Shown in pieces: positions 1 through 6,475 of a DNA stretch of 6,761 nucleotides. Under the pieces are notes generated by a model that saw only the letters and a program-made list of their open reading frames with translations, had not been told where the DNA came from and did not search any database. Made by a program: the position numbers and the translations under genes. This DNA is from CADAWZ01 sp045114665 (GTDB lineage: Bacteria; Vulcanimicrobiota; CADAWZ01): contig JBGUKW010000117.1 in the NCBI GenBank assembly GCA_045114665.1, positions 1 to 6,761 on the forward strand. Reading direction: 5' to 3'. The first letter of the stretch is position 1. The number at the start of each line of letters is the position of its first letter.

Positions 1-993
1 TATTTTAACTCTACTATAATAGTTGGAGATGAAAATTTTCAAAAAAAAATAGAAAAGTTTAATTTTCTAATATTTGAAAAAATTGAAAAAGATTTTAATT
101 TTGGAAAATCTCTGCTCAAAATTATAAATAAATATTCACTCGACAAAATATTTTATTTTGGAGCGGGAAGCTGTTATTTTTTAAATAAAGATGAATTAAA
201 ATTTATATCTGAAAACACGGTAAAAGGGCAATTTATTTCAAATAATTTAGTATCTTCAGATTTTATTTCTTTCTCCTCATCAGATTTAAACAGGGAAATT
301 ATTTTAAATTTTCCGAATATTGACAATTATTTTTCGTCATATTTAATGAGTAAAACATCTCTTAAATATCTAAAAATGCCAGTTAGTTTGGGATGTATTT
401 TTGATATTGATACACCAAATGATATTGCTATTTTATCAAAAATTACGGGAAATTCGGGTAGGATAGGGGAGTATATATCAAATAGTATTTTCAAAAATAT
501 AGATTTGAATAAATTTATAAAAATTTTGTCATCTAAATCGAGTGAAATATTTGTATATGGCAGAATAAATCCACTCAATTTATATATGGCTGAAAAAAAT
601 ATACCTTGTAAAATAAGATTTTTATCTGAAGAAAGAGGACTTAAAGTAAGAGGAAGGGCGTCTGCAAGTCTTCTAAGTAATATGTTGCAATCAAAAAATT
701 TTGATACTTTTTTTGATATGTTTGAAAATATTTGTGATGGTGGCATATTTGACACAAGGGCTATATTTTCACTGTTTGCTGGAGAATATAATCAAGAAGA
801 TTCCTATTTATCAGATATGCAAATGTGGGAAAAAATAAAAAATCCATTTATAAAATCTTTTACCAAAAGAATTTCTGAAAGTGAATTACCAATCATTTTG
901 GGGGGGCATTCTGTAGTAAATGGTGGATTAATAGGTTTATCAAGTTTAGTAGGGGGTAAAAAATATGATTCAAGTTATATGTCCCGAATGTAA
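1..993 (+). CDS. MobA-like nucleotidyltransferase family protein, 5' end missing
   Basis: The frame is open without a stop from base 1 to the TAA at 991-993 (330 codons), so the gene begins outside the window. The ATG at 346 is internal, because the protein before it is clearly part of the same domain. Numbering from base 1, FGAGS (residues 53-57) and FDIDTPNDI (134-142) are seen. The second resembles the DxDTPED signature near the end of the MobA/MocA-type nucleotidyltransferase fold. The N-terminal GG-containing NTP-binding loop would lie upstream. A further region of about 180 residues carries SEERG (209-213), DGG-FDTR and GGHSVVNGGL (301-310); from memory such blocks occur in an uncharacterised nucleotidyltransferase-like family. 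The substrate cannot be read from the sequence. Composition is more AT-rich than the downstream genes, and the 3' end overlaps the next gene by 29 bp. Coding is near certain; the family call is moderate. Confidence 0.65.
   Translation, partial: YFNSTIIVGDENFQKKIEKFNFLIFEKIEKDFNFGKSLLKIINKYSLDKIFYFGAGSCYFLNKDELKFISENTVKGQFISNNLVSSDFISFSSSDLNREIILNFPNIDNYFSSYLMSKTSLKYLKMPVSLGCIFDIDTPNDIAILSKITGNSGRIGEYISNSIFKNIDLNKFIKILSSKSSEIFVYGRINPLNLYMAEKNIPCKIRFLSEERGLKVRGRASASLLSNMLQSKNFDTFFDMFENICDGGIFDTRAIFSLFAGEYNQEDSYLSDMQMWEKIKNPFIKSFTKRISESELPIILGGHSVVNGGLIGLSSLVGGKKYDSSYMSRM
951..956 (+). promoter_or_regulatory. Ribosome binding site for the zinc-ribbon gene
   Basis: AGGGGG lies 8 bases before the ATG at 965, inside the coding end of the nucleotidyltransferase-like gene. 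In this AT-rich sequence it is a strong Shine-Dalgarno match. It supports ATG 965 as a genuine start despite the 29 bp overlap, and suggests that translation of the two genes is coupled. Confidence 0.6.
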
Positions 994-1258
994 AGGAAAA
1001 GGCAAAGTACCCTGTCCTGTTTGTGCTGGAAATAATAAAGACAGCAAAAATATTGTTGATTGCAGAGACGATAAAGATAGTCAAGAAAAAGAAACTTTGG
1101 ATAATAGCGAAAATAACGAAGACTGCAAAAATATTGTAGATTGTACGGATAATAAAGAGAGTCAAGAAAAAGAATGTCCTGAATGTGGTGGAACTGGTGA
1201 AGTTTTATGTACCGCCTGTATGGGGGGCGGTATAATGGATACAAATGCTTTTGCATAA
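965..1258 (+). CDS. Small cysteine-rich protein with two DnaJ-like zinc-ribbon modules
   Basis: This is a 97-residue soluble protein without a signal peptide. Two modules of the form CxxCxGxGx3CxxC sit at the ends: C6, C9, C17, C20 and C71, C74, C82, C85. Each has the four cysteines needed for one zinc ion and the glycine pattern of the DnaJ central domain (CxxCxGxG). There is no J-domain or substrate-binding domain, so it is not DnaJ. Between the modules are two copies of an acidic, lysine-containing linker (residues 23-43 and 50-70) with extra cysteines C33, C54 and C60. It overlaps the upstream gene by 29 bp and ends 17 bp before ctpA, so it is probably co-transcribed with both. Known small proteins with such ribbons bind zinc and act as chaperone or redox accessories, but any specific role here would be a guess. 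The gene is well supported by its start site and motifs; its function is unknown. Confidence 0.8.
   Translation: MIQVICPECKGKGKVPCPVCAGNNKDSKNIVDCRDDKDSQEKETLDNSENNEDCKNIVDCTDNKESQEKECPECGGTGEVLCTACMGGGIMDTNAFA
1031..1174 (+). repeat. Imperfect tandem duplication inside the zinc-ribbon gene
   Basis: Bases 1031-1093 and 1112-1174 are two 63-base copies with an 81-base period, in the same reading frame. By eye they match at 53 of 63 positions. Both encode a unit of the type NN-x-D-x-KNIVDC...SQEKE. The intervening 18 bases encode TLDNSE. Some differences are synonymous (for example GTT/GTA and TGC/TGT), which fits a duplication that has diverged while remaining coding. Confidence 0.85.
1208..1234 (+). 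other. GC-rich hairpin at the 3' end of the zinc-ribbon gene
   Basis: TACCGCC at 1210-1216 pairs with GGCGGTA at 1226-1232, with a 9-base loop containing a G run. One wobble and one A-T pair can extend the stem outward. It lies within the coding sequence, about 42 bases before the ctpA start. No T-tract follows, so it is not an intrinsic terminator. It may simply reflect the Cys/Gly codons, or it may influence mRNA processing ahead of ctpA. Confidence 0.35.
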
Positions 1259-1261
1259 AAG

Positions 1262-1266
1262 AGAGG
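1262..1266 (+). promoter_or_regulatory. Ribosome binding site that fixes the ctpA start
   Basis: AGAGG sits 9 bases before the ATG at 1276 and between the two coding regions. It selects ATG 1276 over the in-frame ATG at 1207, which lies inside the zinc-ribbon gene and would place 23 unlikely residues before a normal signal peptide. Confidence 0.65.
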
Positions 1267-1275
1267 CAAGACAAC

Positions 1276-2625
1276 ATGAAGAAATTAAATAAGTTTAAAA
1301 TTTTATCACTTATTATTTTATTATTTTGTTGTTGTATAAATTTTTGTTTTGCTGAAGAAAAAGGATATCAGAGTGAGACAGATTATTCTAAATTTGTAAA
1401 AAATCCTTCAGCACTTGGTTTTACTCCTGATTATTCACTTTTTATTTCAGCATTGAATCAAATGCAACAGAAATTTATTGAGAATCCAACTGAACAGACA
1501 TTGATTGCAGGAATAAACAGAGAGTTAAATATTCTTTTTAAGACAGCAAAAATAAATCAATCTGCACATATTTCTTCTCTAAATACTATATCATCAGAAG
1601 TTGCTTCTCTTTCAGCTTCGACAGGTCTTTCAACTTCTCTTTTGTGGTATGCTACAATACAGGGATTGATGGCAGCTATGGACGATCCATATACTCTGCT
1701 TTTGACTCCTAAAGATTATAGATCACTGATGGAACAGATGCAGGCTGGTACTTTTGGAGGAATAGGAGTATTTATTCAACAAGATAAAAATAATGGAAAT
1801 CAACTTACAGTTTTTGAGCCTATTGAGGGAACCCCAGCATATAGAGCAGGTATTCTTCCAGAGGATCTAATAATAAAGATAAATGATGAACCAACAAAGA
1901 CAATGCCAATAGATGTTGCAATGGCAAAATTGAGAGGTCAAGTAGGAACATCTGTAGTTCTTTTGATAAAAAGAAAAACAAGTGATAAATTATTAAAATT
2001 TACAATAGTAAGAGAAAACATAAAAATTCATTCTGTAAGCTGTAAATTGATAAATAAATCTGTTGGCTATATCAAGATTAGAACTTTTGGAGATGACACT
2101 GCTAAAGAATTTGCAAAAGCAATGAATGCCCTTGAAAGCAAAAATATAAGAAGTCTGATAATTGATTTGAGAAATAATGGTGGCGGTCTCATAAATGCTG
2201 CACAAGATTTGTGTAGTTATATGCTTGGAGCTGGAAAAACTGTTGTTTCAGTATCTGATAGAACAGGTAGAAAAAACTATTTAAAATCACATGGTGTCTC
2301 TGATCTAAAAATTCCGTGTGTTGTTTTAATAAATAAATATACAGCAAGTGCTTCCGAAATCACAGCAGGAGCTTTACAGGATTACGGACTTGCAAAATTG
2401 ATGGGTGGAAAAAGCTATGGAAAAGGATCAGTTCAAGAACTTCTTCCACTTAGAAATGGTGGAGCTTTCAAAATAACTGTAGCCCATTATTTTACCCCTA
2501 AAAATAGAAATATAAACAAAATAGGCATTACGCCTGATATAAAAAAAGAAATGGATGTAACAAGAGTAGGAAGACCTGGTGATATACAACTCAAAGCAGC
2601 GGTCGAATACTTGAAAAAGAAGTAA
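1276..2625 (+). CDS. ctpA: C-terminal processing peptidase, S41 family (CtpA)
   Basis: This is a 449-residue exported serine protease of the tail-specific/C-terminal processing family, which trims or degrades envelope proteins from their C-termini. The N-terminus has a lysine-rich n-region, a hydrophobic stretch at about 9-25 and a plausible signal-peptidase site after FCFA (26/27). The region contains four cysteines but no good lipobox. An N-terminal helical region follows, including MDDPYT (135-140) as is usual just before the PDZ domain, which covers about 157-245 and begins with GGIGVFI. The catalytic domain carries DLRNNGGG (297-304). The expected Ser/Lys/Gln triad is S358 in TASASEI, K383 in YGKGSVQ and Q387; the Ser-Lys spacing of 25 and Lys-Gln spacing of 4 match the family. 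It lies 17 bp after the zinc-ribbon gene and 2 bp before miaB, so it is mid-operon. The family call is very secure; the natural substrate is unknown. Confidence 0.95.
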   Translation: MKKLNKFKILSLIILLFCCCINFCFAEEKGYQSETDYSKFVKNPSALGFTPDYSLFISALNQMQQKFIENPTEQTLIAGINRELNILFKTAKINQSAHISSLNTISSEVASLSASTGLSTSLLWYATIQGLMAAMDDPYTLLLTPKDYRSLMEQMQAGTFGGIGVFIQQDKNNGNQLTVFEPIEGTPAYRAGILPEDLIIKINDEPTKTMPIDVAMAKLRGQVGTSVVLLIKRKTSDKLLKFTIVRENIKIHSVSCKLINKSVGYIKIRTFGDDTAKEFAKAMNALESKNIRSLIIDLRNNGGGLINAAQDLCSYMLGAGKTVVSVSDRTGRKNYLKSHGVSDLKIPCVVLINKYTASASEITAGALQDYGLAKLMGGKSYGKGSVQELLPLRNGGAFKITVAHYFTPKNRNINKIGITPDIKKEMDVTRVGRPGDIQLKAAVEYLKKK

Positions 2626-2627
2626 TC

Positions 2628-3959
2628 ATGAAAGGTAAATATTATATAATAACACTTGGCTGTCAAAAAAATGAATATGATTCACAGCTTATCTCTGCCC
2701 TTTTAAAATCATGTAGCTATGAAAAAACAGAAGAAATCACAGAAGCTGATATTCTTGTAATAAATACTTGTTCAATAAGAGATAAAGCTGATGTCAAAGT
2801 TTATGGAAGACTTGGACAGTACAGAGAATTAAAAAAATTAAAACCAAATTTGATAACAATAGTTTCAGGCTGTCTTGCCCAAAAAGACGGAAAAAAACTT
2901 TTAGGTAGATTTCCAAATGTAAATATTGTTGTTGGTCCGAGAAATATTTCTTCAATTCCATATTTAGTTGAATATGTCCAGAGGACAGGTAAGAGAAGGG
3001 CATTGTGTGAATTGGGAGATATGAATTTTGAAGTCATGCCTGTTGACAGAGACAGAAGTTTTTCTGCTTGGATTCCTGTAACAGAAGGTTGCGACAATAG
3101 ATGTACATATTGTATAGTTCCTTATGTAAGAGGTGCAATGGTAAGTCGCCCTCTTGAACATATAATGAAAGAAGCAGAAGAATTTGTCAATTCAGGTGGT
3201 CTCGAAATTACATTGTTGGGGCAAAATGTCAATGCCTATGGAAAAGATAAACCTGAATATGGATCTTTTAACGATATTTTAAAAAAAATCAATAACTTAA
3301 AAGGTATTGAAAGAATAAGATTTATGTCCCCACATCCTGCAAATTTTGATGATAAATTTGTTGAGACAATGGCTTCTCTTGAACATGTATGCAGACATAT
3401 TCACCTTCCTCTTCAATCAGGAGATGACACTATTTTAAGAAGAATGGGAAGAAGATATACAACTCAAGATTATGCTTCGATAGTTGAAAAACTTCGCCAA
3501 GCAATGCCAGAAATAGCTATTACAACAGATATAATTGTTGGTTTCCCAGGTGAGACAAATGAACAATTTGAGAATACTATGTCTTTTGTCCGCAAGATGA
3601 ATTTTGACGGTGCATTTATGTTTGCATATTCTGAAAGAGAAGGAACACCTGCTGTTAAAATAAATCCATCAGTACCTCCACAGGAAAGACTTGATAGGTT
3701 GAATAAACTTATTGAAATGCAGAATGATATAACATTTGAAAAGCACAAAAAACTTGAAGGAACAGAAGCTCTTGTTCTTGTAGAGACTCTTTCCAAGAAA
3801 GATGGAGAATTTGTAACTGGAAAAACAGATAAAAAAACTGTTGTCAATTTTACAGGTGATTCATCTTTAATAGGCAAAATAGTGAAAGTAAAACTTGCCA
3901 AAGCATTTACTTGGGGATTTATGGGAGAACTAATTTCAAATTCAGAGGTTTTATCATGA
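2628..3959 (+). CDS. miaB: tRNA-2-methylthio-N6-dimethylallyladenosine synthase MiaB
   Basis: This is a 443-residue radical-SAM methylthiotransferase that converts i6A37 to ms2i6A37 in tRNAs reading UNN codons, in the cytoplasm. The N-terminal UPF0004 domain has the three cysteines for the auxiliary [4Fe-4S] cluster: C12 (LGCQKN), C48 (NTCSIR) and C82 (GCLAQ). The radical-SAM motif is C155-x3-C159-x2-C162 within EGCDNRCTYCIVPYVRG. A C-terminal TRAM RNA-binding domain spans about 373-436. NTCSIRDKA and LGQNVNAYG point to MiaB rather than RimO or MtaB. One oddity is GCQKN where MiaB usually has GCQMN. The length is typical. The start ATG at 2628 is 2 bp after the ctpA stop, with only a weak purine-rich ribosome site. 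Its stop overlaps the next start as ATGA, implying translational coupling. The MiaA partner that makes i6A37 is not in the window. Confidence 0.95.
   Translation: MKGKYYIITLGCQKNEYDSQLISALLKSCSYEKTEEITEADILVINTCSIRDKADVKVYGRLGQYRELKKLKPNLITIVSGCLAQKDGKKLLGRFPNVNIVVGPRNISSIPYLVEYVQRTGKRRALCELGDMNFEVMPVDRDRSFSAWIPVTEGCDNRCTYCIVPYVRGAMVSRPLEHIMKEAEEFVNSGGLEITLLGQNVNAYGKDKPEYGSFNDILKKINNLKGIERIRFMSPHPANFDDKFVETMASLEHVCRHIHLPLQSGDDTILRRMGRRYTTQDYASIVEKLRQAMPEIAITTDIIVGFPGETNEQFENTMSFVRKMNFDGAFMFAYSEREGTPAVKINPSVPPQERLDRLNKLIEMQNDITFEKHKKLEGTEALVLVETLSKKDGEFVTGKTDKKTVVNFTGDSSLIGKIVKVKLAKAFTWGFMGELISNSEVLS
3944..3948 (+). promoter_or_regulatory. Ribosome binding site that fixes the start of the exported protein gene
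   Basis: AGAGG lies 7 bases before the ATG at 3956, inside the 3' end of miaB. Together with the ATGA overlap and the signal-like N-terminus, it selects ATG 3956 over the in-frame ATG at 3911. Confidence 0.6.
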
Positions 3960-5047
3960 AGAATAAAAGTTTAAAAATTTTATCTCTTTTTGCATTATGT
4001 ATAGCTTCTTTTTTATTAATGGGAGTCATAGATGGAGGAGATATTCCAGAATATATCAAAAAGCAAGCTCATTCTGAAAAAGAATGTGGAGTGAGAGTAA
4101 TAAAAGATTCAAATATAAAAGATATTGAAAATTTGAAATCAGACCCAAAATATGCAAAAATTTTGGTTTTGCAAACTTCTTTTGAAAAATTTCCAAAAGA
4201 AATGATAGAAACTATAATGACTTGGGTAAGAGAAGAGGGGGGCAGTCTTTGGGTCTATGATTCAAGATTGGCTGAATATTTTGGAATGGTAAGTGATCCA
4301 ATAAATCCTGATGGAACACTTAGTAAAGATATGGTAGGTGAAATTGGTTCAAGAAAGACGGAAGGTAAAGCAATTGTAGTTTCATCTTACGGAAGTCATC
4401 CAACATTAAATGGAGTAAATGGTGCTGTTGTTTTTATAGTAAAAATAGATGACGAAAAATTTAGTGCTGTCAAAACTGGAGGCGGAACTACTGCACTTTT
4501 GAAATATAAACTTTCTGAAGATAATGCAGTTTCTGCAATAAGGACTGAAGGAAAAGGAAAAGTAATTTTGAAACCTCTACTTTGGCCAGATCAACTCGAT
4601 GGACTTAGATTTCAAACAAATATAATGGAATATTCTGCAGGATTCCCAGTTCCTGTAATTACATTAAAAGATTCACCTGTCACAGATGAAATGCTTATAC
4701 CAAATAAATCGGCTGATGATTGGAAAGAAATAGATATGATTGAAATGTATGACGGCAGATTGGTTTGGGGAAAGATAAATAATAAAGATTTTTATTTTGA
4801 GGGAGTAATAAAAGGAAGGCGAGTAAAAAAAGATGAAATTTCAGATATAACATTTAATGAAAAGAAAAGCGGACTTGATGTTTTAATTTTTAAAAACGGT
4901 AAAAAAGAAAAAGGTCTTTTTTCATTAAGTGTAGATGGAGTTAATTTCAAAACTCCAAGTGGAAAAACCGTAAAGATCGGCAGAAAAGAAATCAAAAAAA
5001 TAATATTCAATTCAAATAGGGAGAAAAAATCTGAAGAAAATGATTAA
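3956..5047 (+). CDS. Exported protein with glutamine-amidotransferase-like domain and duplicated C-terminal unit
   Basis: I do not recognise a named family for this 363-residue protein. Residues 1-24 form a signal peptide or membrane anchor (MKNKSLKILS then a hydrophobic run); no lipobox is clear and the cleavage site is uncertain. Residues about 65-230 look like a class-I glutamine-amidotransferase/ThuA-type alpha/beta fold: a hydrophobic strand (AKILVLQTSF), an EMIETIMTWVREEGG helix-turn, LWVYDS, then SHPTLNGV, GKGKVILKPL and DGLRFQTNIMEY. There is no catalytic nucleophile Cys at the expected elbow, so enzymatic activity is doubtful and a binding role is more likely. The C-terminal part holds two similar beta-rich units (about 259-300 and 307-351), each with a DGR/NGK-x-x-G pattern and ending in an EI-x-x-I-x-F block, followed by a charged tail. 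The gene overlaps miaB by 4 bp (ATGA) and hslU by 8 bp, so it is tightly coupled to both. The coding call is secure; the fold is an inference and the function is unknown. Confidence 0.8.
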   Translation: MKNKSLKILSLFALCIASFLLMGVIDGGDIPEYIKKQAHSEKECGVRVIKDSNIKDIENLKSDPKYAKILVLQTSFEKFPKEMIETIMTWVREEGGSLWVYDSRLAEYFGMVSDPINPDGTLSKDMVGEIGSRKTEGKAIVVSSYGSHPTLNGVNGAVVFIVKIDDEKFSAVKTGGGTTALLKYKLSEDNAVSAIRTEGKGKVILKPLLWPDQLDGLRFQTNIMEYSAGFPVPVITLKDSPVTDEMLIPNKSADDWKEIDMIEMYDGRLVWGKINNKDFYFEGVIKGRRVKKDEISDITFNEKKSGLDVLIFKNGKKEKGLFSLSVDGVNFKTPSGKTVKIGRKEIKKIIFNSNREKKSEEND

Positions 5048-6443
5048 TTCATTGACACCATCACAAATTGTAGAAGAGCTTGATAAATTTATCATTGGAC
5101 AGAAAAAAGCAAAAAAAGCTGTTGCTATAGCTCTCAGAAACAGATATAGAAGAGATCATCTTCCAGAATATATAAAGGATGAGATTATTCCTAAAAACAT
5201 ATTAATGATAGGACCTACTGGAGTAGGTAAAACAGAGATAGCAAGAAGACTTGCAAAATTGACTGGAGCTCCATTTGTAAAGGTAGAGGCTACAAAGTAT
5301 ACAGAAGTCGGATATGTAGGTAGAGATGTTGAATCAATGGTTAGAGATTTGGCAGAAACAGCAGTTAGAGCAGAAGAAAAGAAAAGATTTAAGCAAGTTG
5401 AAGTTAAAGCTGAAAAATTGGCATGTGAAAGAATACTCCATATTTTAAGACCTTCTTCAGCTCCAAAACAGTCTCAATCCCCTATTTCAATGCTTTTAGG
5501 TGGAATGGGAATTCAACCTAACACATCCAAACTTTCTGAAGAAAATGAAAAAGTTAATGATGAAGAACTCGATGATGCGACAATGCTAAAAAAGATTGAA
5601 TCTGGAGAATTAGATGAACAGATTATCGAGATAGAAACAGAAGATTCTTCATCCTCTATGGTTGAAGTATTTTCAGGAGCAGGTCTCGATGAAATGGGGG
5701 TTAATTTCCAAGATATTTTAGGTGGTATAATCCCTAAAAAGAAAAAGAAAAGACGCTTGACAATAAAAGAAGCTAAAAAGATACTTTCACATGAAGAATC
5801 TTTTAAACTTGTTGACATGGACGATGTCAAAAAAACAGCTATAGCTTCTGCAGAACAAGATGGAATAATATTCCTCGATGAATTGGATAAAGTCGCAGGT
5901 AAAGAAGGCGGGCATGGACCAGATGTATCGAGAGAAGGTGTTCAGAGAGATATTCTCCCTATAGTTGAAGGCTCAACAGTAAATACAAAATATGGACCAC
6001 TCAAAACAGATCATGTTTTATTCATAGCAGCAGGTGCTTTCCATGTTAGTAAACCATCTGATTTGATTCCAGAATTACAGGGAAGATTCCCAATAAGAGT
6101 TGAACTCGAAAATTTAGGTTCAGAAGATTTTATAAAAATTTTGGTAGAACCTAAAAATGCCCTTGTAAAACAATATCAAGAACTTCTAAGAACAGAAGGT
6201 GTTGAAATTGAATTTTCACAAGATGGTCTTGAAGAAATTGCTTCTATGTCTGAGGAAGTAAATGACAGAACAGAAAATATAGGTGCAAGAAGACTTCATA
6301 CTATAATGGAAAAAGTGTTAGAAGAACTAAGTTTTTCTGCTCCAGAACACAAAGGTGAAAAAATTGTCATAGATAAGGCATTTGTCCAGAAAGAATTGGC
6401 AGACATTGTCGAAGACAAAGATCTCAGTAGATATATTTTATAG
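5040..6443 (+). CDS. hslU: ATP-dependent protease ATPase subunit HslU (ClpY)
   Basis: This is a 467-residue AAA+ unfoldase that feeds proteins into the HslV peptidase. It starts with LTPSQIVEELDKFIIGQ, the usual HslU N-terminus, which supports ATG 5040 although its ribosome site is weak (GAAG only 3 bases upstream). Walker A is GPTGVGKT (58-65), the pore loop is GYVGRD (91-96), Walker B is IIFLDELDK (276-284), and the arginine-bearing segment is LQGRFPIRVEL (346-356). Sensor 2 is NIGARRLH (413-420). The I-domain lies between about residues 110 and 240, with the family-typical GELDEQIIEIE, poly-lysine and LTIKEAKK segments. It is slightly longer than the 443-residue E. coli protein, mostly in this domain. 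The C-terminus DLSRYIL matches the tail that docks into and activates HslV. hslV is not in the window. This is the last gene of the operon, overlaps the upstream gene by 8 bp, and is followed by a terminator. Confidence 0.96.
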   Translation: MINSLTPSQIVEELDKFIIGQKKAKKAVAIALRNRYRRDHLPEYIKDEIIPKNILMIGPTGVGKTEIARRLAKLTGAPFVKVEATKYTEVGYVGRDVESMVRDLAETAVRAEEKKRFKQVEVKAEKLACERILHILRPSSAPKQSQSPISMLLGGMGIQPNTSKLSEENEKVNDEELDDATMLKKIESGELDEQIIEIETEDSSSSMVEVFSGAGLDEMGVNFQDILGGIIPKKKKKRRLTIKEAKKILSHEESFKLVDMDDVKKTAIASAEQDGIIFLDELDKVAGKEGGHGPDVSREGVQRDILPIVEGSTVNTKYGPLKTDHVLFIAAGAFHVSKPSDLIPELQGRFPIRVELENLGSEDFIKILVEPKNALVKQYQELLRTEGVEIEFSQDGLEEIASMSEEVNDRTENIGARRLHTIMEKVLEELSFSAPEHKGEKIVIDKAFVQKELADIVEDKDLSRYIL

Positions 6444-6446
6444 TAA

Positions 6447-6475
6447 TTGATAAATGAAGTAAAATAGGTTATAAT
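6447..6475 (+). promoter_or_regulatory. Candidate sigma-70 promoter overlapping the hslU terminator
   Basis: TTGATA at 6447-6452 and TATAAT at 6470-6475 are separated by exactly 17 bases, matching 11 of 12 consensus positions. The -35 element begins 4 bases after the hslU stop, and the -10 lies within the 5' arm of the terminator stem. Transcription would start at about 6482, so the new RNA would lack the 5' arm and escape termination. The likely target is the small ORF at 6520 or a gene beyond the window. AT-rich DNA gives many false -10 elements, but the spacing and -35 make this better than background. Confidence 0.5.

Noticed and set aside
327..755. Long minus-strand open frames across the window (for example 327-755, 3470-3901, 5513-5830)
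   Set aside because: They lie antisense to well-supported genes, show no family motifs and have composition expected from the complementary strand.
346..993. ATG 346 as the start of the first gene
   Set aside because: The same frame is open back to base 1 and includes FGAGS and the sequence leading into DIDTPND, so ATG 346 would cut through a domain.
950..993. Programmed frameshift joining the first gene to the zinc-ribbon protein at the G5 or A6 run
   Set aside because: The second gene has its own ATG and strong ribosome site, and the needed shift is +1, which these runs do not favour.
965..1258. Truncated dnaJ
   Set aside because: There is no J-domain or C-terminal substrate-binding region, and the gene has a proper start, ribosome site and internal repeat structure of its own.
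1291..1353. Lipoprotein signal in CtpA because of the cysteines C18-C20 and C24
   Set aside because: The residues before each cysteine do not fit the lipobox; a normal signal-peptidase site after FCFA fits better.
1284..3990. Similar DNA at the starts of ctpA and the exported protein gene (both read like AGTTTAAAATTTTATC)
   Set aside because: Both encode a Lys-rich signal peptide with KILSL; AT-rich codon use explains the likeness without a duplication.
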